A DNA stretch of 64,000 nucleotides, taken from NCBI RefSeq assembly GCF_001431595.1, contig NZ_LDJO01000005.1, forward strand, positions 1-64,000, written 5' to 3'. This document shows positions 41,141 through 49,763 of the stretch, in pieces. The DNA is from Stenotrophomonas acidaminiphila (GTDB lineage Bacteria > Pseudomonadota > Gammaproteobacteria > Xanthomonadales > Xanthomonadaceae). The notes under the pieces were generated by a model. The model made no database searches. It was not told the origin of the DNA and saw only the letters and a list, made by a program, of their open reading frames with translations. Position numbers and translations under genes: made by a program. Position 1 is the first letter of the stretch, and each line of letters begins with the position of its first letter.

Positions 41141-42084
41141 TCCGAGCATTCGACCTGATGCGCCGCCTGCGCGCTGGCGTGGCGTCCGTGCTGCTGCTCA
41201 GTGCCACCGGCAGCTACGCCCTCAACACCGCCACCATCGTCGGCTCGGTGGCGTCGCCCGACTGCCTCGAATACCGCGTCGTCGGCATCTGCTACTGGCT
41301 CTACTGCACCTGGACCGGCTGCACGGTGCGCACATCCATCAAGGTGCGCCACTACATCCCCGATGCGGTGGTGTCGTCGTACTCGAACACCGGCGAAAAC
41401 CCCTGGGTCGAAGTCCGGGCGATGAGCACGCCCAACCCGTCTGCCCAGGCGGGCGGCGACGGGACGACGAACGAGGACCACGAAAACAACCTCGCCAAGT
41501 TCAAGAACGCCGACGTGATCGGCCACCCTGGTGTCGAGGTGTTCAACCAGTTTGTCTCATCGTCGGGCTACTTCTGCGAGGGCGCGGGTACGGCGTTCAT
41601 GCCGTACTTGCTCAGCACCTTGGACACGCTGGCCTGGCGCTACAACGTGCCCGAGATGGCCTACCCGGAAGCGCTGATTCCGGGGCTGCGCGAGGTCGGC
41701 GCACGTACCACGATGAACCTCTGGGGCAATGTGTATCCGCGTGGCGGCTTCCTGCACCAGACCGACGACCACAAGGCCGGTGCAGTCGTCGCCCAGCGTG
41801 CGGGTGATGTCGTCACGCGCCGCGGGCAGATCCACGTCTATCAGCCGCTGCTCGCCAACTCGCGGCCCGGCTACTGGCCGGCCGGCGCGCTGATGGAAGG
41901 CGATGCCTCGACAGGCAAGTGGCAGGAACTCACGCCCGTCCTGTCTTCCTCCTGCACGGTCTTCCCACGCAGCGGCTTCCTGACACAGGCCCAACAAGGC
42001 GACTACGCCTGGGCGTTGTGGCGGCCCTATGCGTGCTGCGAACGCCGCGGCCAGGTGTTCCTCGGCAGCGTCGATTTCTATTGA
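41137..42084 (+). CDS. PFL_4710-family protein (TIGR03756, TraU-like)
   Basis: This 315-residue exported protein is of the TIGR03756/PFL_4710 family, similar to TraU. ATG 41137 is followed by a signal peptide (GVASVLLLSATGSYA). It is cysteine-rich: PDCLEYRVVGICYWLYC and WTGCTVRTSIKVRHYIPDAV near the start, CEGAGTAF in the middle and CCERRGQVF near the end. Those disulfides explain the nearby Dsb-like gene. It sits in the periplasm in mating-pair stabilisation and DNA transfer. It ends 10 bases before the next gene. Confidence 0.9.
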   Translation: MIRAFDLMRRLRAGVASVLLLSATGSYALNTATIVGSVASPDCLEYRVVGICYWLYCTWTGCTVRTSIKVRHYIPDAVVSSYSNTGENPWVEVRAMSTPNPSAQAGGDGTTNEDHENNLAKFKNADVIGHPGVEVFNQFVSSSGYFCEGAGTAFMPYLLSTLDTLAWRYNVPEMAYPEALIPGLREVGARTTMNLWGNVYPRGGFLHQTDDHKAGAVVAQRAGDVVTRRGQIHVYQPLLANSRPGYWPAGALMEGDASTGKWQELTPVLSSSCTVFPRSGFLTQAQQGDYAWALWRPYACCERRGQVFLGSVDFY

Positions 42085-42094
42085 GGGTACGGCA

Positions 42095-43489
42095 ATGAAA
42101 CGTCCAGAACTGATGAACCTCCCCGCCCAAGCTCGTCGTCTGCTGCGTCCGACAGCGCTGGCCGGGGCGCTCACCTTGGGCTGCGGCCTCGCATGGGCGC
42201 AGGCTGGATTCCAGACCAGCGGCCCCATCCTCGGCGACGAGGTGATGTATTCGATCGGCGGCGGCAGCGCGGTGTCGATGGGGCGTGCGGCCGGCATGCG
42301 CTCGATCGGTGTCGGCGTTGGCTGGAACAGCAACCTGATCTGCGGCGACATGAGCATCCAGACGACGTTGCGCAACCAGCTCAACGGCATCACCAACGGC
42401 TTTCAGCAGATCATGAGCAACGTGATCCAGAGCGCCACAAGCGCCGTGGCGTCGCTTCCCGCACTGATCATCCAGCGGGCCGATCCCGGCCTCTACAACC
42501 TGCTCACCAATGGCGTGCTGCAGGCACGGCTGGACTTCGACCGCTCCAAGCTGGCGTGCCGCGCCATGGCCGAGAAGATGGCCGACATGGCAGGTGGCCA
42601 GTTGGGCTGGAGCCAGATGGCTGAGGGCATGGCGCTGCGCGACGCGGTGTCGAGCACTGACGCCGTGTCGGCGATCGAACAGGCCGAGACGCGGCGCGGC
42701 AACGACGGCGTGCCCTGGGTGGGCGGCAGCAATGCCGGCGGCGCGGGCCAGCGTGCGATCCGGGTGGTCGGTGACGTGACCCGCGCCGGCTACAACCTTG
42801 TCAACGGCCGCGGCGTGACGGACACGTCGTCCATCGCGCCAGCCAGTTGCGCAAGCCTGTCCTGCCAGACCTGGACGTCGCCCCAGCAAGCGGTTGAATG
42901 GGCGACGCGGGTGCTCGGGGAACAGGAGCAGCGCACCTGCGATTCCTGCACAAAGACCGAGACGGTGCCCGGGGTCGGGCTGACGCCGCTGATCCAGGAG
43001 GAATACGAGACGAAGCTGGAAGCCCTTCAGGAGCTGATCTCGGGGACGCGCAACACCACGTTCGAGAACCTGCGCGCGGCCGGCAGCGCGTCGCTGCCCA
43101 TCACGCGCGGCGTCATCGAGGCGCTGCGCGACGAACCGGATCAGGACCTGCTGGCACGCCGCCTGGCGTCGGAGGTCGCACTGTCGTCCGTCTTGGAGAA
43201 GGCATTGCTGCTCCAGCGGACCCTGTTGACCGGGAAGAAGGAACCCAACGTGGCGGCGAACCAGTTGGCGGTCGATGCGGTGAACCACGAGAGCGACACG
43301 CTCGACCAGGAGATCCGCAACCTCAAGACCGAACTGGAGTTGCGGCGCGAGTTGGCGAACAACTCGCCGATGGCCATCATCCAGCGCCACGGCACGCGTG
43401 CGGCGGGCTCGCGCGGCATCTACGAGGGCGATCCGGTTCCCGACCGCCTCGACCGGCTCCAGAGGGGCAATCCGGGAGGCAACCCATGA
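42095..43489 (+). CDS. PFL_4711-family protein (TIGR03755)
   Basis: This 464-residue protein matches TIGR03755/PFL_4711. It has a signal peptide (ALAGALTLGCGLAWAQA). Family markers are GDEVMYSIGGGSAVSMGRA, GVGVGWNSNLICGDMSI and TTLRNQLNGITNGFQQIM. The middle contains CASLSCQTW and RTCDSCTKTE, two further cysteine pairs. The C-terminal half is helical and ends in RNPGG-like low-complexity sequence. It is probably a TraH/TraN-like periplasmic component. The stop overlaps the next ATG by 4 bases. Confidence 0.88.
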   Translation: MKRPELMNLPAQARRLLRPTALAGALTLGCGLAWAQAGFQTSGPILGDEVMYSIGGGSAVSMGRAAGMRSIGVGVGWNSNLICGDMSIQTTLRNQLNGITNGFQQIMSNVIQSATSAVASLPALIIQRADPGLYNLLTNGVLQARLDFDRSKLACRAMAEKMADMAGGQLGWSQMAEGMALRDAVSSTDAVSAIEQAETRRGNDGVPWVGGSNAGGAGQRAIRVVGDVTRAGYNLVNGRGVTDTSSIAPASCASLSCQTWTSPQQAVEWATRVLGEQEQRTCDSCTKTETVPGVGLTPLIQEEYETKLEALQELISGTRNTTFENLRAAGSASLPITRGVIEALRDEPDQDLLARRLASEVALSSVLEKALLLQRTLLTGKKEPNVAANQLAVDAVNHESDTLDQEIRNLKTELELRRELANNSPMAIIQRHGTRAAGSRGIYEGDPVPDRLDRLQRGNPGGNP

Positions 43490-43845
43490 CCCCGGTGAGT
43501 TCCAGTTGGCTGCGGCCGCGCTGGCTGTTCAGCCGGCGCGCGGCGAAGACGCTGCTGTGGACGGCGGTACTCGTTGCCGCTGCCGTGGGCGCCAACATCG
43601 TCGGCATCTATCTCGTCGGCAGCGTGGCCGGCTGGGAGCAGTGGCTGGCGGCCGCGTCGGGCTACTTCCTGGTATGGCGGCTGTGCTTGTACGGCGCGAC
43701 GGCCTGCGGATGGATGTGGATGCGCCGCCGGCTCCTGGCGCGCGAGGGCGACGACGCCCAGGCACGGCGCCGTCTGGTGCGCAGCGAGATCGCCGGCGGC
43801 GTCGCCATCGTGGCGCTGGAAATCAGCCTGCTGATGCAGGGCTGA
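43486..43845 (+). CDS. Small two-helix membrane protein of the transfer operon
   Basis: This 119-residue membrane protein has hydrophobic segments at about residues 23-45 (TLLWTAVLVAAAVGANIVG), 50-80 and 100-117 (IAGGVAIVALEISLLM). ATG 43486 overlaps the previous stop. A basic stretch WMRRRLLAREGDDAQARRRLVR separates helices. I recognise it only as a conserved but unnamed gene between the PFL_4711 and TraG-N genes of these ICEs. It ends 15 bases before the next gene and probably helps anchor the channel. Confidence 0.72.
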   Translation: MTPVSSSWLRPRWLFSRRAAKTLLWTAVLVAAAVGANIVGIYLVGSVAGWEQWLAAASGYFLVWRLCLYGATACGWMWMRRRLLAREGDDAQARRRLVRSEIAGGVAIVALEISLLMQG

Positions 43846-43860
43846 GGGGAGATTGGTGCC

Positions 43861-45384
43861 ATGACGCTTTTTACGACCGACTACCTGGAGTACTACCTGA
43901 CCCTCGTGTCCTGGATCGTCAACAACGGCATCTGGGCGGTGCTGGTGTCCAGCGGGGTATTCGCGCTGCCTTTCGTCGCCATCATCGTGCAGGAGTGGCT
44001 GAAGGCCCGCGCGGAAGGTGCCGACGAGGGCAACAAAGGCGTGCTGAGTGCCGCCCGCATCGAGAACCGGGTGTTCGTCGCCATCGTGGTGGTAATGTTC
44101 GCCGGCATCCCGTTCATCGACGTGGACCTCAACACCATCCAGTACGACAGCTCGCGCTCGGCGCAATGCCAGGTCAGCGTACCGCAGCCCACGGATACCG
44201 GCTGGTCGCAGTCCTTCAGCACCATCAACAACCAGTCGGCGAAGGTGCCGGTCTGGTGGGCCTTCATGCACGCGCTCTCGCGCGCGGTCACGAGCGCCTC
44301 GGTGGCTGCGATCCCGTGCGGTACGGACCTGCGGCAGATGAGGATGGAGATCGACGCGACCCGCATTGACGACCCGGTACTCGCTCAGGAGGTCGCGGAC
44401 TTCTCGCGGGATTGCTATGGGCCTGCGCGGGCCAAATTGTTCATGCAGCGCCCGGATCTCGATGAGCAGCAGATGCACGACGTGACCTGGATCGGCTCGC
44501 GCTTTTTCACGGACACGGGTGGCTACTACGACAGCTACCGCTCCAGCACGGCGCGCGAGGCATGGCCCTACGACGACACCCGCGATGCAGGCCTCGCGCA
44601 GGTTGCCAATGGTGGCGGCTACCCGACCTGCAGGCAGTGGTGGTCAGAGGGCAGCAACGGCCTGCGGGCACGCCTGCTGGGTCAGGTGGACCCGAGCCTG
44701 CTCAACCGCCTGGCGGGCTGGGCTGGGTTCCTGAGCCGTGCCGAGGTGGACGATTCGGTGATCCGCGCCATCGCGTCACCCCGGCAGCAGAAACTGAACC
44801 AGGGCAGCGTCTATACGGACTACGGCGGCCAGATCGACAAGACCCTGCCGAACATCGTGACGCGCGCCACGGGCGACGTCGGGATGGCAGTCGGCGCGAT
44901 TGCCGCGTTTCCCGCCATGGATGTCGTGCGCCAATCCCTGCCCATGGTGCTCGCCTTGCTGAAGATGGCACTGGTCATCTGCATCCCGCTGGTGCTGGTC
45001 GTGGGCACCTACGACCTGAAGACGGTCGTCACCGTCAGCGTCGTGCAATTCGCATTGTTTTTTACGGATTTCTGGTTCCAGCTCGCACGCTGGATCGATT
45101 CGACGATTCTGGACGCGCTTTATGGCTGGGGCTTCGGCTGGAACCGGCCGCACACCAACTTCGACCCGCTGGTGGGGCTGAACAACGCCTTCGGCGACAT
45201 GCTACTGATGTTCATCACGGGGACGATGTTCATCGTGCTACCTACCTTCTGGATCATGGCTTTGGCTTGGGCGGGCGTTCGCGCCGGTAACGTGCTGCAA
45301 GGCCTCGCTGGTGCCACCGGAGATGCCAAGGCTGCCGGTGGGAAGGGAGGAAGTATCGCGATCAATGCAGTGTCGAAGAAGTGA
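43861..45384 (+). CDS. traG: TraG N-terminal-like membrane protein (VirB6-like)
   Basis: This 507-residue protein matches the TraG N-terminal family in ICEs. It starts with TDYLEYYLTLVSWIVNNGIW. Membrane segments are at about residues 20-50, 75-95, 360-400 and 440-480. Conserved segments include RVFVAIVVVMFAGIPFIDVDL and DLKTVVTVSVVQFALFFTDFWF, with FWIMALAWAGVRAGN near the end. It forms a multi-pass inner-membrane part of the channel. ATG 43861 follows GGGGAGATTGGTGCC. It ends 6 bases before the convergent DUF3742 gene; no hairpin is visible between the two. Confidence 0.88.
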   Translation: MTLFTTDYLEYYLTLVSWIVNNGIWAVLVSSGVFALPFVAIIVQEWLKARAEGADEGNKGVLSAARIENRVFVAIVVVMFAGIPFIDVDLNTIQYDSSRSAQCQVSVPQPTDTGWSQSFSTINNQSAKVPVWWAFMHALSRAVTSASVAAIPCGTDLRQMRMEIDATRIDDPVLAQEVADFSRDCYGPARAKLFMQRPDLDEQQMHDVTWIGSRFFTDTGGYYDSYRSSTAREAWPYDDTRDAGLAQVANGGGYPTCRQWWSEGSNGLRARLLGQVDPSLLNRLAGWAGFLSRAEVDDSVIRAIASPRQQKLNQGSVYTDYGGQIDKTLPNIVTRATGDVGMAVGAIAAFPAMDVVRQSLPMVLALLKMALVICIPLVLVVGTYDLKTVVTVSVVQFALFFTDFWFQLARWIDSTILDALYGWGFGWNRPHTNFDPLVGLNNAFGDMLLMFITGTMFIVLPTFWIMALAWAGVRAGNVLQGLAGATGDAKAAGGKGGSIAINAVSKK

Positions 45385-45390
45385 TCACTG

Positions 45391-45750
45391 CTAATCGTCC
45401 TCGACATGAGGATCAATGCGAAAACCGTCGTAGGTGTACAGGCCGAACCCGGCCTGTCCATTTCGCCATTCTGGCTCGGGCAACTCCTCGCCCAGGTCAG
45501 CGTTACGGGCCATCCAGGCAACAACCATGACGCATACCAGCAGCAGAGCCAGCCAGAAGGTGCTGTACAGCAACGCCCCGAGCGCGACCAGCTTGACCAC
45601 CCACACGAGCGCGACAGCGCCTGCTCGCGGCACACCCTTGGATACCAACCAGTTCGACGCCCGCCGTTCGCCGCGCGCATAGGCACGCCATCCACGGCCA
45701 AAGGCGCGGCCGAGGCGTTCTGCGGTGCTGGTGCGGGTCGTCGTGTTCAT
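45391..45750 (-). CDS. DUF3742 family membrane protein
   Basis: This 119-residue protein belongs to DUF3742, found only in ICEs. ATG 45750 is chosen because CAGGAGACGACC lies directly upstream; the frame stays open 45 bases further. Signatures are RLGRAFGRGWRAYARGERRASNWLV and FGLYTYDGFRIDPHVEDD, with a hydrophobic stretch between (VVKLVALGALLYSTFWLALLLVCVMVV). It is transcribed opposite to the transfer operon. Function unknown. Confidence 0.86.
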   Translation of the reverse strand: MNTTTRTSTAERLGRAFGRGWRAYARGERRASNWLVSKGVPRAGAVALVWVVKLVALGALLYSTFWLALLLVCVMVVAWMARNADLGEELPEPEWRNGQAGFGLYTYDGFRIDPHVEDD

Positions 45751-45834
45751 GGTCGTCTCCTGCTGTTGAGGAATGCCTATTCCAGTTTGCTCCAATTCAT
45801 TCGGTTTGAGGCTTCAATGCGCTTTCTTGCTGCT

Positions 45835-46467
45835 TCAGGACGCTTCGTCCTCCGGCTCCACCGGGCCGGGATCGGGTTCCACGCCGATGCGGTAGGTGGC
45901 AACGAACTGCGGCCAGTCCACATGGTCAACCAGGTCGATGTCCTCGACAACGCTGACCTTGGCTCCCGCACGCTCGAACAAGGCGATGCTCTTGGCGGGG
46001 TAGTTGTTGCGCGACGGGTAGAGCACCCCGTCAAACAGGGGCTGGCCGTCGTTTCCGCGCATCGCATGCACCTGGGCGGACACCTGCTGCGTGTGCGTGT
46101 AGTCGCGGCTGGCCAACTGCTCCAGGTTCAGGCCGAAGTAGCCCGCCATGACGCCCGGCGCCGTGAGATCGGCCAGAAGCACGTCGTCCAGCACGCCTAC
46201 TGCGCGCACCATCCGGGCCTGGATTTCCTTCATGGCAATGGAGCGCTTCGTGTCTTAAAGCCACTGGTGCTTGTGAAACACCGACTCCATCAGCGCCGTG
46301 GGCAGGTCGCGCCCCAGGTAGAGCACGCCATAGGCCCCTGCCGGGTCATCGTAGCGATTCGTGCTGCTGCGGCCATAGTACAGCGGGCTGCCCCGATAGA
46401 CGACGCGGCTCACATGCTGGAGCAGTTCACCGGCATCGATCAGGAACGAAGGCAGCTCGTGGCTCAT
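45835..46467 (-). pseudogene. RES-family toxin with in-frame stop codon
   Basis: Two open frames in the same register (46467-46255 and 46233-45835) together encode a full RES toxin of about 210 residues. The N-terminal half has VVYRGSPLYYGRSSTNRYDD and AYGVLYLGRDLPTALMESV. The C-terminal half has VRAVGVLDDVLLADLTAPG and SRDYTHTQQVSAQVH. They are separated by a TAA at 46257-46255; the sequence after it (DTKRSIAMKEIQ) joins smoothly. RES toxins deplete NAD+. The stop makes the toxin non-functional unless read through. The antitoxin gene upstream is intact, which fits a tamed pair. A sequencing error at this codon is the alternative. Confidence 0.8.
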
Positions 46468-46479
46468 GGCGATCTCGCT

Positions 46480-47106
46480 TCAATGCACCTGCACGCCCAG
46501 CACGTTGAACACGGCCTCGGCCACGTCATCGATCGTGCCATGCGTCACCGCATCCACCGGCGAGCGACCGCCCAAGCCTTCGAGCGGTTCAGACAGCGCG
46601 CGGTAGATCGTCCAGTGGTCGATGCCCTCGACCTCCTGGAGCACGGTTTGGGTCAACTGCTGCTTCACCGGGTCGAGCTGCCAGTCGGGCAGCTTCTGGC
46701 CGCGCGGCCCCACGTTCAGCGCCAGCAGCCGACGGGCGAGGATGTCCTTGTAGATTTGCTGGCGCGACTTGTCCGCCAGCTTGGCGAACTCGGCAGGCGG
46801 CAGGTTGTCCGGCTGGTTGAAGGCTTCCAGCAGCACGGCGCGGCCTCTCTGGACGTCGGTTTCAGCCGGTGCCCAGCGCGTGTCGGCGCGCAGCGCGGCC
46901 GCCTTGCGCTGCAAGGCCTGCGCCACCGTTTCACCTTCCAGGTTGGCAGGCAGCGTCACCGCCTCGACGCGCTCGTGGATGAACGCCTGCAACTCGGCCG
47001 CGAAAGCCGGGGCATCCCGGATTTCGACGGTATCGGCGAAGCGTCGCACATCGTCCACCGTGACGCGCGGCAGCCGGTCGGCAATGAATTCGATCGCAGT
47101 GGGCAT
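46480..47106 (-). CDS. Antitoxin of the Xre/MbcA/ParS type
   Basis: This 208-residue protein precedes the RES toxin by 12 bases in the same operon, the usual order for this toxin-antitoxin type. It has a C-terminal segment typical of the antitoxin-set domain: DHWTIYRALSEPLEGLGGRSPVDAVTHG and DVAEAVFNVLGV. The N-terminal half is helical (EIRDAPAFAAELQAFIHER) and a central LADKSRQQIYKDILARRLLAL may bind DNA. ATG 47106 has GGGAG upstream. It probably represses its own promoter at 47140 and neutralises the toxin. Confidence 0.8.
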   Translation of the reverse strand: MPTAIEFIADRLPRVTVDDVRRFADTVEIRDAPAFAAELQAFIHERVEAVTLPANLEGETVAQALQRKAAALRADTRWAPAETDVQRGRAVLLEAFNQPDNLPPAEFAKLADKSRQQIYKDILARRLLALNVGPRGQKLPDWQLDPVKQQLTQTVLQEVEGIDHWTIYRALSEPLEGLGGRSPVDAVTHGTIDDVAEAVFNVLGVQVH

Positions 47107-47115
47107 GGTCAGCTC

Positions 47116-47197
47116 CCAGGTAGGTTTGAGACAGGATTCACTCTAGTCGCCCTTGTCGCTTTTGTCAACTTTGTCGCCTGAGTGAAAGCCTACCTGG
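47116..47197 (-). promoter_or_regulatory. Toxin-antitoxin promoter and operator; oriT candidate
   Basis: On the minus strand a near-ideal promoter is present: -35 TTGACA (47163-47168) and -10 TAGAGT (47140-47145), 17 bases apart. It overlaps three GACAA repeats at 9-base spacing. Two inverted repeats enclose it: CCAGGTAGG (47116-47124) with CCTACCTGG (47189-47197), and TTCACTC (47137-47143) with GAGTGAA (47180-47186). The antitoxin gene starts at 47106, so an autoregulatory site is the first reading. The position directly upstream of the relaxase gene also allows an origin of transfer. The rest of the gap to 47421 holds AAAGGCC repeats but no gene. Confidence 0.6.
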
Positions 47198-47421
47198 CGG
47201 GGTAGCGTCTTGGGAGCATAGGCCGCGGCCAGTGCCGGGTCGCCGTCCAATCCATTAATGCGGGTTCCCCATTGACGCTGGAGCCGCAGCCCAAGCCCCG
47301 CTATACCGAAACGGTTAAAGGCCAAAGGGTCGAAACGGCAAGGGAATGGGGTGCAAGGGGAAAGGCCCTACCCCGAAAAGGCCAAAAGGCCTCCCGCCCG
47401 GCCCGCCATCAGGACACCGAC

Positions 47422-49266
47422 ATGCTCTCCCTGTTCCAGCGAAAACGGCCCCCGGTCGCTGCCGCGCCGTCGCCAGCCCCCGCCACCGACCTCCCGAAAG
47501 GGTTGATGCGGCCGGAGTCGGCCGCATCGCTGCTGGCCACCCCGCGCCGGCAGAAGCTGCTGGAACACATCTGGCAGCGCACGTCGCTCTCGCGCAGGCA
47601 GTTCGCCAGCCTGTACCGCACTCCACTGGAGCGCTACGCCGAGCTGGTCCAGGCTTTCCCGGCCTCCGAAGCGCACCACCACGCCTACCCGGGCGGCATG
47701 CTCGACCATGGCCTCGAAATCGTCGCCTACAGCCTGAAGCTGCGGCAGTCCCATCTGCTGCCCATCGGCGCCAGTCCCGAAGACCAGGCGGCGCAGGCCG
47801 AAGCATGGACTGCGGCCGTCGCCTATGCCGCATTGCTCCATGACATCGGCAAGGTGGCGGTCGATCTGCACGTCGAACTGGCCGATGGCAGCACCTGGCA
47901 CCCGTGGCACGGCCCGCTGCGCCAACCGTACCGCTTCCGCTACCGCGACGACCGCGAGTACCGGCTCCATAGCGCCGCGACAGGCTTGCTCTACCGGCAA
48001 TTGCTCGATCGCGATCTGCTGGACTGGCTCAGCGGCTATCCGTCCCTGTGGGCGCCGCTGCTCTACGTCCTGGCCGGACAGTACGAGCACGCCGGGGTGC
48101 TGGGCGAGTTGGTCGTGCAGGCCGACCGCGCCTCCGTCGCCCAGGAGCTGGGCGGCGACCCCGCGCGCGCCATGGCCGCGCCCAAGCACTCGCTACAACG
48201 CAAGCTGGTCAACGGGCTGCGCTACCTGCTCAAGGAAGAGCTGAAACTGAACCAGCCCGAAGCCTCCGATGGCTGGCTCACCGAGGACGCGCTGTGGCTG
48301 GTGAGCAAGACGGTATCGGACAAGCTGCGCGCGCACCTGCTGTCCCAGGGGGTCGATGGCATCCCCGCGAACAACACCGCGGTGTTCAACGTGCTCCAGG
48401 ACCACGGCATGTTGCAGCCGACGTCCGATGGCAAGGCGATCTGGCGCGCGACCGTGATCAGTGCGACCGGCTGGTCCCACTCGTTCACCCTGTTGCGACT
48501 GGCGCCTGCGCTGATTTGGGAGCCTGGCGAGCGGCCGGCGCCGTTCGCCGGGACGGTGGCGACTGACACGGCCCCCGCGGACAAGGAGGCCGATGCGCCG
48601 CCCCACCTTGCCACGGCTGACGCGAAGGCCGCCCCGGCAAGCCAAGAGGCACTGCCACGGGAAGAAGCTGCTAGCACAGCGCCGGTTGCTTCGCCCCAGC
48701 TCGTGCCCGATGTGATGGAAGACATGCTGACGATGGTGGGGATGGGCGAGTCGCCGGCCCCGCGGCAGGATGTGGAAGCCGCCTTGGGCGAGAAACCTTC
48801 CGCATGCCTCGAAGCGCCCGCGCCAACCTTGGCGGCTGCGCTGCGTTCGTCACCTGTACCTACGCCAACGCCTTCGGCGGAGCAGCCGTCCGCCGAGCAT
48901 TTCATGGCATGGCTGCAACAAGGCATCGCCTCCCGCCGGCTCATCATCAACGACGCAAAGGCGCTCGTGCATACCGTGAGCGATACCGCGTACCTGGTCA
49001 GCCCCGGAGTGTTCCAGCGGTATGCGCAGGAGCACCCGCAGGTGAGTGCGCTGGCCAAGCAGGAAAACCAGTCAGATTGGCAATGGGTGCAGAAGCGTTT
49101 TGAGAAGCTGGGACTGCACAAGAAGCAGGCCAGCGGGCTGAACATTTGGACGTGCGAAGTTATTGGGCCACGGAAGTCTCGCCGCCTTCACGGGTATCTA
49201 TTGAAAGAACCCACACTGTTGTTCACCGAGGTGCCTCCGAACAATCCATATCTTTCGCAAGCATGA
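47422..49266 (+). CDS. traI: MobH-class relaxase TraI of the ICE (TIGR03760)
   Basis: This 614-residue protein is the MobH-type relaxase of this ICE family. It has the three-histidine motif HHHAYPGGMLDHGLE (residues 85-99) and an HD-like motif LLHDIGKVAVDLH (residues 138-150). ATG 47422 is chosen at MLSLFQRKRPP, the usual family start; the frame runs 150 bases further upstream. A Pro/Ala-rich linker separates the catalytic half from a C-terminal domain (FMAWLQQGIASRRLIINDAKALVH to LGLHKKQASGLNIW). It nicks at oriT and pilots the DNA strand. It ends the core; metal-resistance cargo follows. Confidence 0.92.
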   Translation: MLSLFQRKRPPVAAAPSPAPATDLPKGLMRPESAASLLATPRRQKLLEHIWQRTSLSRRQFASLYRTPLERYAELVQAFPASEAHHHAYPGGMLDHGLEIVAYSLKLRQSHLLPIGASPEDQAAQAEAWTAAVAYAALLHDIGKVAVDLHVELADGSTWHPWHGPLRQPYRFRYRDDREYRLHSAATGLLYRQLLDRDLLDWLSGYPSLWAPLLYVLAGQYEHAGVLGELVVQADRASVAQELGGDPARAMAAPKHSLQRKLVNGLRYLLKEELKLNQPEASDGWLTEDALWLVSKTVSDKLRAHLLSQGVDGIPANNTAVFNVLQDHGMLQPTSDGKAIWRATVISATGWSHSFTLLRLAPALIWEPGERPAPFAGTVATDTAPADKEADAPPHLATADAKAAPASQEALPREEAASTAPVASPQLVPDVMEDMLTMVGMGESPAPRQDVEAALGEKPSACLEAPAPTLAAALRSSPVPTPTPSAEQPSAEHFMAWLQQGIASRRLIINDAKALVHTVSDTAYLVSPGVFQRYAQEHPQVSALAKQENQSDWQWVQKRFEKLGLHKKQASGLNIWTCEVIGPRKSRRLHGYLLKEPTLLFTEVPPNNPYLSQA

Positions 49267-49383
49267 CTGAGACAGGTCAGCAGGACGAGCCACTGTGCGC
49301 GTTCGTAGAACCAGGTGTGATCGACCAATTGCAGTCGACGACGGCGCCGGCGGTGAGGTAGTCGCGCTGCGCTGACCTTGGTG

Positions 49384-49415
49384 CGTCGTCCCGTCAAGGG
49401 CGGCGCGCTTTTTTT
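49384..49415 (+). terminator. Probable terminator after the relaxase gene
   Basis: CGTCGTCC (49384-49391) pairs with GGGCGGCG (49398-49405) including two G-T pairs, followed by CGC and seven T. It lies about 120 bases downstream of the relaxase stop. Apart from it, 49267-49460 shows no gene. Confidence 0.6.
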
Positions 49416-49460
49416 GCTGCGCTGTCGCTTGGCTCCGTCTGTGACAGGGCACGGTTGTCG

Positions 49461-49496
49461 TTAGACGCATCCCCCCAGGGGGGATATAATTCTCAC
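49461..49496 (+). promoter_or_regulatory. G-tract operator inside a near-leaderless promoter
   Basis: CCCCCCAGGGGGG (49471-49483) is a perfect inverted repeat of the type used by CsoR/RcnR repressors. It lies between a weak -35 (TTAGAC, 49461) and a perfect -10 TATAAT (49485-49490). The repressor start codon is only 7 bases after the -10, so the transcript would be leaderless or nearly so. The repressor encoded next probably binds here. Confidence 0.7.
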
Positions 49497-49754
49497 ATGA
49501 TGGAATCACACAAACACACCAGCCATCCCGACCTGGTGAAGCGGCTCAAGCGTGCCGAAGGCCACCTTCGGCATGTCATCGGCATGATCGAGGCGGAGGA
49601 ACCTTGCCTCGATGTTGCCCGCCAGCTCTCGGCGGTAGAAAGCGCGGTGACGGCAGCAAAGCGTGCGCTGATCCACGACCACATCGATCATTGCCTTGAC
49701 CATGATGCAGCTTCCGCCCTGCCTGAAATGAAGGCACTCGCCAAACTCCTTTGA
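49497..49754 (+). CDS. CsoR/RcnR-family metal-sensing repressor (NreA-like)
   Basis: This 85-residue protein belongs to the CsoR/RcnR (DUF156) family of all-helical repressors. The signature is VKRLKRAEGHLRHVIGMIE then PCLDVARQLSAVESAVTAAKR, with the metal-ligand cysteine in PCLDV and histidines in LIHDHIDHCLDHD. Start ATG 49497, right after a perfect operator and -10 box. It lies 9 bases before an NreB-like exporter, the layout known for nickel nre loci, so nickel or cobalt are likely signals. It opens DNA in response to metal; this follows the family. Confidence 0.85.
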   Translation: MMESHKHTSHPDLVKRLKRAEGHLRHVIGMIEAEEPCLDVARQLSAVESAVTAAKRALIHDHIDHCLDHDAASALPEMKALAKLL

Positions 49755-49763
49755 GGCCGACTG

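Noticed and set aside
41930-43390. 486-codon minus-strand frame opposite the PFL_4711 gene
   Set aside because: Antisense shadow; the plus-strand protein has a signal peptide and family blocks.
45053-45063. Extra copy of the CATTGTTT motif
   Set aside because: It lies inside the TraG-N coding sequence (encoding FALFF) and lacks the TTTGCTG end and the palindrome.
47151-47178. Possible CRISPR-like short repeats
   Set aside because: Only three copies of a 5-base unit at 9-base spacing and no spacers; operator or iteron-like repeats fit better. No CRISPR array was seen anywhere.
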